A stretch of DNA of 64,000 nt. Source: Kingdonia uniflora (lineage: Eukaryota > Streptophyta > Magnoliopsida > Ranunculales > Circaeasteraceae). The notes beneath the pieces were generated by a model. That model was not told the origin of the DNA. It searched no databases and saw only the letters and a list, made by a program, of their open reading frames with translations. This document shows, piece after piece, positions 33,420-42,463 of the stretch. The translations under genes were made by a program, and so were the position numbers. The stretch spans positions 310,001-374,000 of the forward strand of contig JACGCM010002285.1 in the NCBI GenBank assembly GCA_014058105.1, read 5' to 3'. Each line of letters opens with the position of its first letter. The first letter of the stretch is position 1.

Positions 33420-35260
33420 CTCCAGCCGCTCGTAAGGGAAACGTAATGTTCTAACTGCTCGTTTAGTTCGTTAGGCTCTACAGCCTCCTGCCATTGAGTA
33501 TCTTCTACCAGGAAATCAGTGAGGAAGTCCGCCACTGTCAGCCCCTTTTCCACGTGATGTGGTTCAAAAACTATGCCATATTCTCTGAGGATTATTGCTC
33601 ATTTACCGATCCACTTGGTTTTGTCTTTTTTAGCGAGTACCTCTCATATCGGATAATTTGTGATGACCTTGAAGGGGTGGGTTTGAAAATATGGTCAAAG
33701 TTTGTGTGTGGAGTATACCAAAGTTAAGCAGGTACACTCAATTAAGGTTTACCTAGTTTTTGTCTCAATGAAGGATTTGCTCACGAAGTATACTAGTTTT
33801 TTTTCTATCTATTTCATACTCTCGGGCGAGGACTGAGCTTATGGAGTTGTTGGTATAGGCTATGTACAAACTTAACATTTCTTTCTCTTGTGGTGTGCTT
33901 AGAACTGGTTGGGTGCTCAAGTATTTTTTAATTTCCTAGAAGGCATCCTGATTTTGGAGGATCTAAATATTCAACCTCTTCAAAAGATGCCATGTCGTTC
34001 GAACGAGTTGAAGAAAAGAACAACCAATTCTAGCTGTATCAAATGTGACTACTTCTGCTTATTTGGCAAGTCGTTCGAATGATATTTGGGTTCGTTTGAA
34101 CAACTTGTTCCCAGAAAGACCAAATACGACTGCCTTGATTCCTAAGCTTAATTGAGCCAGTTGTTCGAACAACCCATGGGTTCGTTTGAACGACTATCGT
34201 GGTCCTTCATTGTTTTAGGTGTTTCAAGGGCATAATTATCCTATTCTTGAAACTAGAAAACTTGTAACCCTCATAAAGGAGCAAGGCTAGGCAAGATGAA
34301 ATTATCTTAGATCAATCCAAGATTTGTAAGAGAGACTTAAGGTTTGTAGAGGGATTAAATTAAAATCAAATCATTGAGCAATTGAAGCTCTAAAGGGGAA
34401 ATTCTCTTGCCAATTATTCATTCTTCGTATTAATTTCTTCAACTTAGGTTAATCTCAATTCAATTATGGATTACATCCCCACAAGATTAAGTCCATTTCC
34501 CTTTAGTATTGCTCTTGAGTAGCTAGAATAATGGTATGCATTTCTCGGAGCACTTGGAGATGAATCTGTTAAGGGCTGCTATCTTACCGGTGAATTTAAG
34601 AACATGTTATTTGCCTCTCGGAGATGGCAAGGCATATAAGGCCTTGGCATGAGCAGGGTCGGCTTCAATGCCTCACTGAGTGATGAAATAGCTAAAGAAC
34701 TTCCCTAAAGAGATGTCAAAGTTATATTTAGCTGGATTGAGTCGCATATTGTACATCCTTAGTCGCTCGAATACTTCTCGCAAGGTCTCTAAGTGGTCTT
34801 CCTTCTTCTTGCTTTTTGTGAACATATCGTCAATCTAGACTTCCAATATTTTACCGATGAGATTGAGGAACATTTCGGTAACGAGTCGTTGGTATGTCAT
34901 GCCGCCGTTCTTTAGTCCAAAAATGGCATGACCGTATAACAATACGTAGCTTGTCCGGTGATGAAAGAGGTAACTTCTTAGTCGCTGGCCACTAGCAGTA
35001 TTTGGTTATATCCAGAGTAACCATTCATGAAGGAGAAACATTCATGACCGAAAGTTGTGTCAACTACTTGGCTAATTGCAGGGATGGGAAATTAACCTTT
35101 TGGACATGCTTTGTTGACGTCAGTAAAATCGATGCATACTCGTACTTTATCATTCTTCTTTAGGACCATAACGATGTTATAGAGCCATTTGGGGAATTGT
35201 ATTTCGCGAATAAATCCTACCTCAATAAGTTGGCGTAGCTAGTCATTCACCCCTAGCCGC
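33420..35260 (-). pseudogene. gypsy reverse transcriptase, split by an insertion
   Basis: In pieces: FMNGYSGYNQILLVASD (about 35040-34985), a GGMTYQRLVTEMFLNLIGK segment and the catalytic box IDDM (34870-34820), then RLNPAKYNFDISLGKFFSYF, KALYALPSPRGK and GKIAALNRFISKCSEKCIP (34745-34535). After an insertion at about 33968-34495 it resumes with EIKKYLSTQPVLS and TREKEMLSLYIAYTNNSIS (33945-33845). The Tyr codon of the YIDD box is TAG (34835-34837), so the copy cannot make active RT without readthrough. Confidence 0.85.
33968..34495. mobile_element. ~530-bp unidentified insertion, solo-LTR-like
   Basis: It interrupts the RT connection domain between the WT codons (about 34500) and the following LQNQDAF segment (about 33965). 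It holds several TTCGAA or CGTTTGAACGA motifs and AT-rich, non-coding sequence, reminiscent of the LTRs at 15854-16987. No confident target duplication is visible, so the class is open. Confidence 0.5.
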
Positions 35261-35534
35261 AGCTTTGGTGATAAACATTTTGGTTTCTATTTTACTGGTT
35301 TGTAATCTTTCCGGATGTGCAGATGGTGACATGCTACAATCGGGCCGATTCCTAGCATCTCTAGAAATGATCAGGCAAATACATATTTGAACGTAATCAG
35401 CAACTCTATGAGGTTACGACGTTCCTCACCCTTGACTGTCGTGTCGATAAAGGTTGAATGACTAGATCCATCGATATCGATAGACTCAACTACCTCTATT
35501 TGCGGTGTTTGCCACCTGCTTCTGGAAGGCTTAG

Positions 35535-35992
35535 TTATTTAAGTTTAGTGTGAGAGTGCGCTAATGCCGCCATTGCGGTTATATTTTTGGCATTTGTATC
35601 TCTTGCATGGCCTACTAATGCAAATGGGCTTCTGCTTGACCTGGTTGTGTTGTAACATTCTCGCGATGCTCGCTGGTACCCTTTAATTTCAAATATTCCT
35701 TGACTCGTTAGGAAACGCAGGACTTGATGGTATGACAAAAGTACCGCCCCGATGACGTATATCCAATCGCGCCCTAGAATGTCATTATACGCCATGTCAG
35801 TCACTAAGATGACGATGAAACGCTGGGATGATACAGAGGGTCCAACAATGATTGGTAGACGTATCTCTCCCAGAGCGGCAGCGGTGTGGCCGTTCTTGTG
35901 GCATTGTAGTTCATTAGGAAATTTCCTAGGTTCATTCCGGTAATTGTGTTGTTAAACAGGGCGCTTGAACCGCTACCAGAGTCGACCAACAT
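35535..35992 (-). pseudogene. gypsy retropepsin
   Basis: MLVDSGSGSSALFNNTITGM gives the active site (DSGS for D.GSS) at 35992-35935. After a frame change, MAYNDILGRDWIYVIGAVLL and SYHQVLRFLTSQGIFEIKGY give the C-terminal protease part. It parallels the protease of the element at 1131-4652 (GILGRSWLHSIKAV). Confidence 0.8.
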
Positions 35993-36311
35993 CCTGCCAA
36001 TATTGAAGCCAACAATATATATCCTGATGACTAGGGAATCATTATGAGGGCTAACAAGGTAATTTAAGTTATAGTTAGAGAAGGTTATTGCATTTTGTGG
36101 AGACTAGGAGGAAGAAGCTATAACTCGTGGTAATTAATCGATTTCAGATAAATTCAGGCATTGTCTCTTGGATGTTTCTTGATCACCATGAGTACCAACA
36201 ACGTACGCATCTTCAAAGATTATATCGACACTTTTTGGCCTGATGACCTGGTCATAGGTGGGGATGGGGTCATTGGCCTTGACCTCTATTGCTGTCACCT
36301 TCTTTTATGTA

Positions 36312-36530
36312 TTAGGTGAGACGACCCTGTCTGAAGATTGTTTTGGTGAGGTTATTAAAATCATAAATGCTTTCAATGTCGGGACAGTGGGAATTATGAT
36401 GCGGGTAGAATGAGTACCCCGACTTATCTTCTATTGGGTCAGGCATACGATAATCCTTGTCGTTTTTCATTAGTTGAAATAATTCAGCGCTAGTAATCAT
36501 GAGGTAACTTTTCTTTACGCGAGACAACAA
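36312..36530 (-). pseudogene. gypsy gag-protease linker
   Basis: The frame includes FQLMKNDKDYRMPDPIEDKS and YSFYPHHNSHCPDIESIYDF, matching the C-terminal gag segment of Tat-type elements (C.FH...GH.T..C..L in degraded form). Confidence 0.65.
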
Positions 36531-36659
36531 ATTCCCTCCCCTCCTACCATGTTGATTGTGCTAGCGACGTGGCTTAGTTTATCTTTCTGTATAGATAGCT
36601 TCTGGTGCTGGGGGTTTGGTTTGTGGCTTAGGAACCTTTACCTCACTCTTCAGATGTAA

Positions 36660-36673
36660 GGGGGGGGGGGGGG
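36660..36673. repeat. poly-G run
   Basis: A run of about 14 G within the gag region; sequence length here is prone to error. Confidence 0.7.
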
Positions 36674-36733
36674 TCGTAGATTTGCAACTATGAGTATTCG
36701 TGCCTATAATCGGTTATCTTTTTTGAATCTATC

Positions 36734-37126
36734 TTACTTCTTGGCTCTGGCAAATAGGTCTGCCAGTGTCTCAGGTTGTGTTTTGTGATATGATTTTTGC
36801 AATTCGCTTGGTGAACATGCATTTGTAAAGGCTAACTTGGTCGCCACGTCATCTTGCTTGTCGATAGCTAAAACTACTTCTTTGAAGCGATTGAGAAAGT
36901 TATTGGTCGCCTCTAAAGAATTTTGCCTCATACTAAAAAGCGAGTCGGTCATCTTCTGTTCGGTAAGGTTGTGGATAGACTTTTTGATAAACAAACTTTG
37001 CAGCTGAGCTGACTTGGCAATGAAGTTATTTTTGAGCATTTGAAACCATGTTAGCGTGGTGCCTTCCAGGATGGAGGGGAAAAACTTACATTTCATTTCA
37101 TCGCTGATGTTGTGGATATTCATCAC
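36734..37126 (-). pseudogene. gypsy gag capsid domain
   Basis: A 130-codon frame with CKFFPSILEGTTLTWFQMLK, IHNLTEQKMTDSLFSMRQNS and FLNRFKEVVLAI. This is a full match to the retrotransposon gag pattern, better kept than at 3006-3308. It ends QPETLADLFARAKK, the usual end of the capsid domain. Confidence 0.8.
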
Positions 37127-37351
37127 GTATTCGAATTTGATGCAATACTACTCTGGGTCGACTGACCTGTTAAATGTGAGGGTTTTAATGTTTGGCAATG
37201 TCTGCTACTGCTTGTAGAACTTGATGTTATCCTTGAATGGGTTTCTTTTAGACTTTGCAGATCGACTGTGTGCGTATGGCGGCTGAGGCGTCCTCTGGGG
37301 CATTAGACAAGCTCGTGACTAAGTTGTGTAGTTCTTCGGGTATCATGTTTG

Positions 37352-37714
37352 CTAGCATCTCGGCTCCTTTACCACTACCTCACTGAATCGTGTTCGTAGA
37401 GTTGTATCGGACGTTATCGAGGGGTAGGTAAAGGGGCTACACAAGATGAGGAAAAGTTGGAATGTCGCCCTCCTATTCGAAGAAAAACTGTAGTGGACCA
37501 CAGTAAGGTAGTAGCGATTGTGAGGTGCCAGGTTGTTCGAGCCTTCAGATGATGGTGGACCATAGTATTGAGGCTGCGGTATGAACCCACCTCGGTTGTC
37601 CATAGGTGGAAGAGGATCTAGGCCATGAAAGCGTGGTTGGGCCGGACCAAAGAAAGGCTCGTGATATAAATAGTATAAGTTCTTAGGCCGAGGTGGGTTG
37701 TTCATCAGTCCCAA
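37352..37714 (-). pseudogene. gypsy gag N-terminal part
   Basis: Pro/Tyr/Asn-rich frame (for example FFGPAQPRFHGLDPLPPMDN) in the place of the gag N terminus. Low complexity; assigned by position between the capsid and the 5' LTR. Confidence 0.5.
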
Positions 37715-38163
37715 CAGATGTTTTGATCGAAATTGATTCGTTTGAGGCTACAGTGGCCTGAAAGCTAGGCATGTTGGTGGCGGTCCGACATTGTGTTGTA
37801 GATCGAATCCTCTCGATGGTCTGATCGACGGTGTTGTGGGTCTTTCGGGGCGGTAGTACGATTGTTGTGGTGAAGCCTATTGCCGAACTTGAGGTGGAGG
37901 TGGTGGTACCTATCGCTTACCGTTGCGTCGCTGCTTCAGTGCCTATTGGATGGAGGTGTCAGGCTGGTGAAGCTTTCTTGTTCTATTTTAATACGGTGTC
38001 AGTGACGGCTGTTTAATCATTGTAGATGCTCAACGTCCTCGTCTCTACGGCGGAGTTGGTCCTGGAGCCTTCGTACCGTGTCTTGTGTTTGCCTTAACTC
38101 ATCTAGCCTGGTTGTGTTTTTGGTTTGATACACCATGGTAGTTATTCGTGGTCGTGAATGTTT

Positions 38164-38181
38164 GAGTATAGACGGCACCAC
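38164..38181 (-). other. primer-binding-site-like motif
   Basis: Minus-strand GTGGTGCCGTCTATACTC follows the 5' LTR directly and resembles the plant gypsy consensus TGGCGCCGTCTGTGGG. Confidence 0.6.
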
Positions 38182-38586
38182 TGCAGTCTATGTATTCTTG
38201 GGATTACGAGATTTGGAGGATTGGCTTTGATTAGGTGATTAAGGATTGATATTTCTGAGCCCTCTTTGTAGCGCACCACATCGGATCTAAGAGTTAACTA
38301 GAGTTTAGATTGCTATATATAGTAAAATTGGGTATCCAAAGGAGAAGATCTATTCAGTGTGACCTCCTCCTCCTAGACAGATGTTATTCCCTTTGTACCC
38401 CCCTCCCCCCGATATTCTTAGGTGTCTTGGTTTAGGATTGTCCTTTGGGAATGTCTTAATAGTCCCTCCTTTATTCTTGTGGGATGTCCCTTAATGCGAG
38501 CCGCCTAAGTGGGTCGCTTATTCATCATTCATTGTAGCTTACTAATAGTTGTGCTTATCACAACCCTAACGAACCATGTACCTACA
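38182..38586 (-). repeat. 5' LTR of the Tat-type element
   Basis: On the minus strand it starts TGTAGGTACATGG and ends GACTGCA; it pairs with 25706-26153. A TATA-like TATATATAG is at about 38314-38322 (plus-strand reading). Confidence 0.9.
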
Positions 38587-38591
38587 AGTAC
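38587..38591 (+). repeat. 5-bp target duplication (high side)
   Basis: agtac, partner of agtat at 25701-25705. Confidence 0.65.
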
Positions 38592-38595
38592 TTTA

Positions 38596-38824
38596 TTATG
38601 AAGATGTACTGCCAATTTTAAGGTGATGCTCTAAGTTGTATTCTTTTTATAATAGGGGTATTTAAGACATTTACTAGCTTCCAACACTTCTTAGAAAAAT
38701 AACAATATAACTTATTCAGTACTTCATTATTAAGCATTCAGCACCCCAAAACATTCAGCATTCAGTACTTTGATCACTGTATTCAGCATTCAGTACTTTG
38801 ATCACTTTATTCAGCATTCAACAC
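38596..38824. mobile_element. MITE copy, inverted relative to 48556-48760
   Basis: It shares tataataggggtatttaaga with the other copy (which has it on the opposite strand near 48680-48700) and repeats of attcagcattcagtac versus gaatgttgaatgctgaat. The two copies face each other across the Harbinger region. Ends are not resolved. Confidence 0.5.
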
Positions 38825-38856
38825 TTAGGGGGTATTTGTTTATGTTAAAGGTAAAG

Positions 38857-38911
38857 CCTCTAACATCACCTCTAACATCAGTTAGTGCAAAGTTAGAGGT
38901 GATGTTAGAGG
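38857..38911. repeat. perfect 20-bp inverted repeat, 15-base loop
   Basis: CCTCTAACATCACCTCTAAC (38857-38876) is exactly complementary in reverse to 38892-38911. It sits 29 bases inside the presumed end of the outer Harbinger element, each arm holding two CTCTAAC motifs. The other presumed end (48490-48550) is rich in gttagag phrases. Confidence 0.9.
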
Positions 38912-38944
38912 GCAGTGTTTCGCTTCTATCTCAATCTCTAAGTC

Positions 38945-39360
38945 ATGATAGATTACTTAATTACTCATTTCCTTGATAAAAGCTCAAATATTCATCCCCC
39001 TTCATTTTTTAAAACACCGCCTCCACACTACCACCTCCCCGCCACCATAACCTCCACTTGCCACCGCCAGAACCACCTGCCACAGCCATATTACCCTCAT
39101 ACATTATATATCACCACAAACAACACATACACCGTGTACAAACAACAAACAACAAACAACAAAAATCAACAACACATACATCATATACAAACAACAAAAT
39201 TAAACATCGTATACACCCAATATAAAGGACAACATTTAACAACACACAACAACAATCAACAACCTATACACCCTGTACAAACAACAAAATTCAAGAACAC
39301 ATACACCCTGTGCAAACAACAAATATTCAACACATATATTATCAAATAGCACTAAATAGT
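38945..39360. other. CA/AAC-rich low-complexity stretch
   Basis: Repeated phrases such as acacatacaccgtgtacaaac and caacaaac give a Thr/Asn/Gln-rich chance reading frame of 134 codons on the plus strand. I regard it as non-coding. Confidence 0.6.
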
Positions 39361-39539
39361 TTTTATTACAACAACAAAAAAGTCCAACATCTCCAAAAGT
39401 GTTCACAATTAAAAAGACAAAAGAGATCCCACATAAAAGTATTATTTTAACAACACAAAGTTAACATACTAGAGGTGGCAATCCACAAGGATTGGATCAA
39501 ACAAAATTCCAAACAAATGCTTATACACCAACACCCCAT

Positions 39540-39860
39540 GGACTTTAAACCTCTTGATCTGAGGAAACACACATATAATCTTTTACCACCTTTCTGCTGT
39601 CATGTTAAATACTTCATTAACCTCATCATAATCATCTCCAGCCATTAGAAGAAGTTTTTTCCAAGTTGTATACCATTTTATTTCTTCAGATAATCAAATA
39701 TTGTCTTACAATCTGCCATTGTCATCTCATGTTGGTGTTCCTCAAACATCCTCATCCTTACATTTTCCCATGAAGCAAAAGAAAGCAAATTTCCCTCTCT
39801 ACCTCCATGATCAATCTCATTTGTACACTTAAGGATGAACTCAACATTAAAGCATCCCTA
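39540..39860 (-). pseudogene. Myb/SANT-like DNA-binding protein of a PIF element
   Basis: The minus-strand translation reads CFNVEFILKCTNEIDHGGRE, SFASWENVRMRMFEEHQHEM and TMADCKTIFDYLKK, matching the Myb/SANT-like family (trihelix-like) that includes ORF1 of PIF transposons (F...C..EI..G.R, F....W..V...F.......T..QLK.R.D.LKK). A stop follows the LKK, and a degraded W..LL-like part comes after. In such elements this protein binds the ends with the transposase. Confidence 0.65.
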
Positions 39861-40239
39861 TAAGAAAGAATAAACATTAGAAACAAGAGAAATAATCAAT
39901 AAGTATGTCTAAAATTGTGAGACATTAGTTAAACCAAGTTCCTACTTATTAAGTTCATAACATACAAGCCAACTACACTTTCTAGTTCATAACCAATTAC
40001 ATTCATCTAAAATATTTTAATCCTTCAAATTTAACTTTCCAATTTCTGCAAGAAATCTTTCCAGCATTTCAATCTTGGTCTATGAAACAAGTGTATTTTG
40101 AGTTTGTTCTCCAAGTCTCCAAGTGTATTTCAATCTTAGAAGATGATGCACCATCATCCTTTACATCATCAAACCAGTTGATAAATTTTGTTTTTCAAAT
40201 TAAAACTAAAGACTAGAACTATCTTTAAAATGAGAAAAT

Positions 40240-40806
40240 GAGTTTACCACGTGAGGGAGGCATTGGGAAATTATTGGCTGGATTTACCAATGTTTTACTT
40301 AAAACCCTAGCATCATGAGCCACTCCTTCCCATCCCAGCTACTACATATATGAACATCATGTTAAAGTCACATATGTCCATCACATTTTGGAAGCATTCC
40401 CCTCCACCTGTTCCCCTATAAGGAGTTTTTTCATCCTCTGCAATGCTTGCACTAATAAGTATACCATCAATTGCCCTTACAACTCTTTTGAAATGCCTTC
40501 CTTCAATGTTTTATGATGTGTAATTGCTCTAGGAGGTTGATCAAGTTTAGGAGGCACTGTCATCTCCCTTTGGAATATCATCATAGTATCAAGAACTTCA
40601 TGAAATACCTTGCACGTAATAGCAGCTGAATGCTGAAACCTAGAATTTACATCTCGATTTGACATCTTGTCAGCAATGATATGCATAAAAATAGCTAACT
40701 TCTCCTCAACATCTATATTCATATTATCTTTAAGCAACCCAATATCCCTAAAATGAGCCACAAGGGATCTAAAAGAATCAAGGTCTATCCTCATCGTATT
40801 GTACAT
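40240..40806 (-). pseudogene. HARBI1-like PIF transposase, truncated
   Basis: Residues 1-95: MRIDLDSFRSLVAHFRDIGL, NIDVEEKLAIFMHIIADKMS and RDVNSRFQHSAAITCKVFHE, the helical N-terminal region common to plant PIF transposases. After a frameshift near 40490, the DDE domain starts RAIDGILISASIAEDEKTPY (first catalytic Asp) and CFQNVMDICDFNMMFIYVVA. After a second frameshift a GVAHDARVL motif follows near 40300. The last part with the catalytic Glu is missing; a GT after the Lys-Val region (about 40245) may start an intron. Confidence 0.8.
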
Positions 40807-41899
40807 ATTGGTGGCAGGACCCTCTAGGAGTTCATGGGCATATTATTTTCAGTGCCAAAGTGCAAAGTTTCTGACGAACCCTCCTATTCATCTTGACCAA
40901 CTCCATGTATAAGATAATAGTTGTAATAATGGCTAATAGATACTGACAATTATTCATCTTCCCCTAAAAAGAGTTTAACAAATAAGTATCCATAAAATCC
41001 TCCATTTATAATATATCACTAATAAGTACTAAATTATACAACAACCATCATTTATAATATACCACTATTAAGTACTAAATAATATATCACTAATATGTAC
41101 AACAATAAGAAAAAATTATCATCTACAAAGAATAAATTTGTAATACCTTCTCAAAGTCCATAGATGAGATAGAGAGATAGAGAGAGTTCATAACCTCAAA
41201 TGTCCAATTCCTGTCGAGATACATTACAAATCAAATTAAAAACTCTTCATCACATTGGTATTACAACATAAGATATATAGAGAACAACTCAACTACAACT
41301 ACAGTCCCAAACTTATATATCAACTACAACAGAAATAGCTTAACGAATTTAGACCCAAATTCATCACAAATTAACCAAACTATAGTCATAAAATTTCAGA
41401 AACCCAAATGTAAGCATTATGCAATCACAAAGCATTTCATGACCACTAAGTTTCAGAAACCCATTTTTTTCCATTACTGCAAAACTAGGGTTCAAAAAAA
41501 ATCCTTAATAAGTACCAAAAATTCATAAAATTGAGCAATGGGGTTGCAATTGGAACCCAATTAAGCAACGAATTCTAAATTAAGCAATGGGAGTAAGCTA
41601 TGGGTTTCAAATACAAGCAATTCGCAATTAAGCAACGAATCACAATTCTAGCAATCATCATACACCCAATTCACCATAGTTTTAATCCATTCAAGGATTC
41701 AGTTTACCATATTCTACCAATCCAATTAGGGTTTTGCAACCTTCTATACAAATTTAGCCTAATTTCAGTAATGGGGTTTCACAAACAACCAATTCACAAG
41801 AATCCATAGTTTCAAATACAACCCAATTAGGCTATAGCATAGAGAGAGAAAAAAAAGACATACCTCCGATGTAAAAATGTTGTTGTGGAACGAGGGAGA

Positions 41900-41960
41900 A
41901 CTCGTTGGTAGAGTTTGTTGTTGTGAGAGAGAGAGAGAGCTCTCAAAACCTATAAATGAG
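41900..41960 (-). promoter_or_regulatory. possible promoter of the outer Harbinger genes
   Basis: On the minus strand a TATA-like box (TTTATAGG, near 41951) is followed by a CT-rich leader with a GA/CT microsatellite (41923-41941). This is about 1.1 kb upstream of the transposase start. Confidence 0.35.
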
Positions 41961-42161
41961 AGTGGGGTTTGGGTGGAGGGCAGAGGAGAGGGGAGAAGAG
42001 AAGAGGAGAGAAAAGAACGAAGGGGTCGGGTTTGGGTGGAGAGGAGAGGAGGGAGAAGAACGAAAGGGTCAAGATTTTTTTAATTTGTTTCAGGAGATGA
42101 GGACTGAGGGGAATAGTGGGGGGTAAAAAATATATAAAAAGAGAGTTAGAGCCTATGGTAA

Positions 42162-42275
42162 GAGCATCTCTAGCAGCGAGTGTGGGTTTGGGTGTGAGTT
42201 CTGACACCCTGGCCCACCAAACCCACAACTCACACCCGACCTCTCCCAGCAGCCAGTGTGAGTTTCCTACGTGTA
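42162..42275. repeat. left terminal repeat region of inner Harbinger element
   Basis: The phrase tctagcagcgagtgtgggtt recurs slightly changed about 77 bases later (tcccagcagccagtgtgagt). Between the two is an inverted copy of the subterminal part (aaacccacaactcacaccc), so the end can fold on itself. Confidence 0.6.
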
Positions 42276-42294
42276 ATTTTTATTTAATTTAGAG

Positions 42295-42355
42295 GAGATT
42301 GAAACACCGCGCGGCAAAAAGAACACCGCGAGGGGTTCCAAACACCGCCGCATCA
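42295..42355. repeat. CACCGC subterminal motifs, left
   Basis: Three copies of an aacaccgc core (aaacaccgcgcgg, gaacaccgcgagg, aaacaccgccgc) within 55 bases. Similar cores recur at 45023-45070 and 48330-48365. Confidence 0.6.
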
Positions 42356-42463
42356 ACCGTAAGTAAATCTCACTAGTTTTTCGACTATTTTCACAATTTT
42401 TATATATAGCTCTCTCTCAAAAATCCCTTGGTAAAAAAATCTTTGAATTCCAACAAAATCAAA

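Larger units (their letters stand above)
25706..38586 (-). mobile_element. 12.9-kb Ty3-gypsy Tat/Retand-type retrotransposon
   Basis: The LTRs (5' 38182-38586, 3' 25706-26153, minus orientation, TG...CA ends) are flanked by agtac and agtat. A PBS-like motif (TGGTGCCGTCTATACTC, minus, 38180-38164) follows the 5' LTR, and a polypurine tract (GAGATGGGGCGAA, minus) precedes the 3' LTR. The order on the minus strand is gag, protease, RT, RNase H, integrase, then 5.7 kb of 3' DNA with three tandem arrays and an antisense ORF. Extra antisense ORFs and tandem repeats in this position are known features of the Tat/Ogre/Retand lineage. Many stops and an inserted ~530-bp sequence make it non-autonomous. 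Confidence 0.9.
38828..42161 (-). mobile_element. outer PIF/Harbinger transposon, degenerate
   Basis: The left end probably begins GGGGGTATTTG at 38828 after a TTA trinucleotide. Inside, on the minus strand, are a HARBI1-like transposase N-terminal and core part (40806 to about 40240) and a Myb/SANT-like gene (about 39860-39540), the two-gene set of PIF/Harbinger elements. A promoter-like region lies at 41900-41960. The right end is beyond the inner element, probably near 48550 (gttagagctctta), so the inner element appears to have inserted in this one. Stops and a missing third catalytic segment make it inactive. Confidence 0.6.

Noticed and set aside
38945..39349. 134-codon plus-strand frame, Thr/Asn/Gln-rich
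   Set aside because: Generated by repeats of acaaac-type sequence; no domain, and codons only mirror the low-complexity DNA.
41950..42228. 92-codon minus-strand Ser/Pro/Leu-rich frame
   Set aside because: Low-complexity GA/CT-rich leader and transposon-end sequence; no protein family resemblance.
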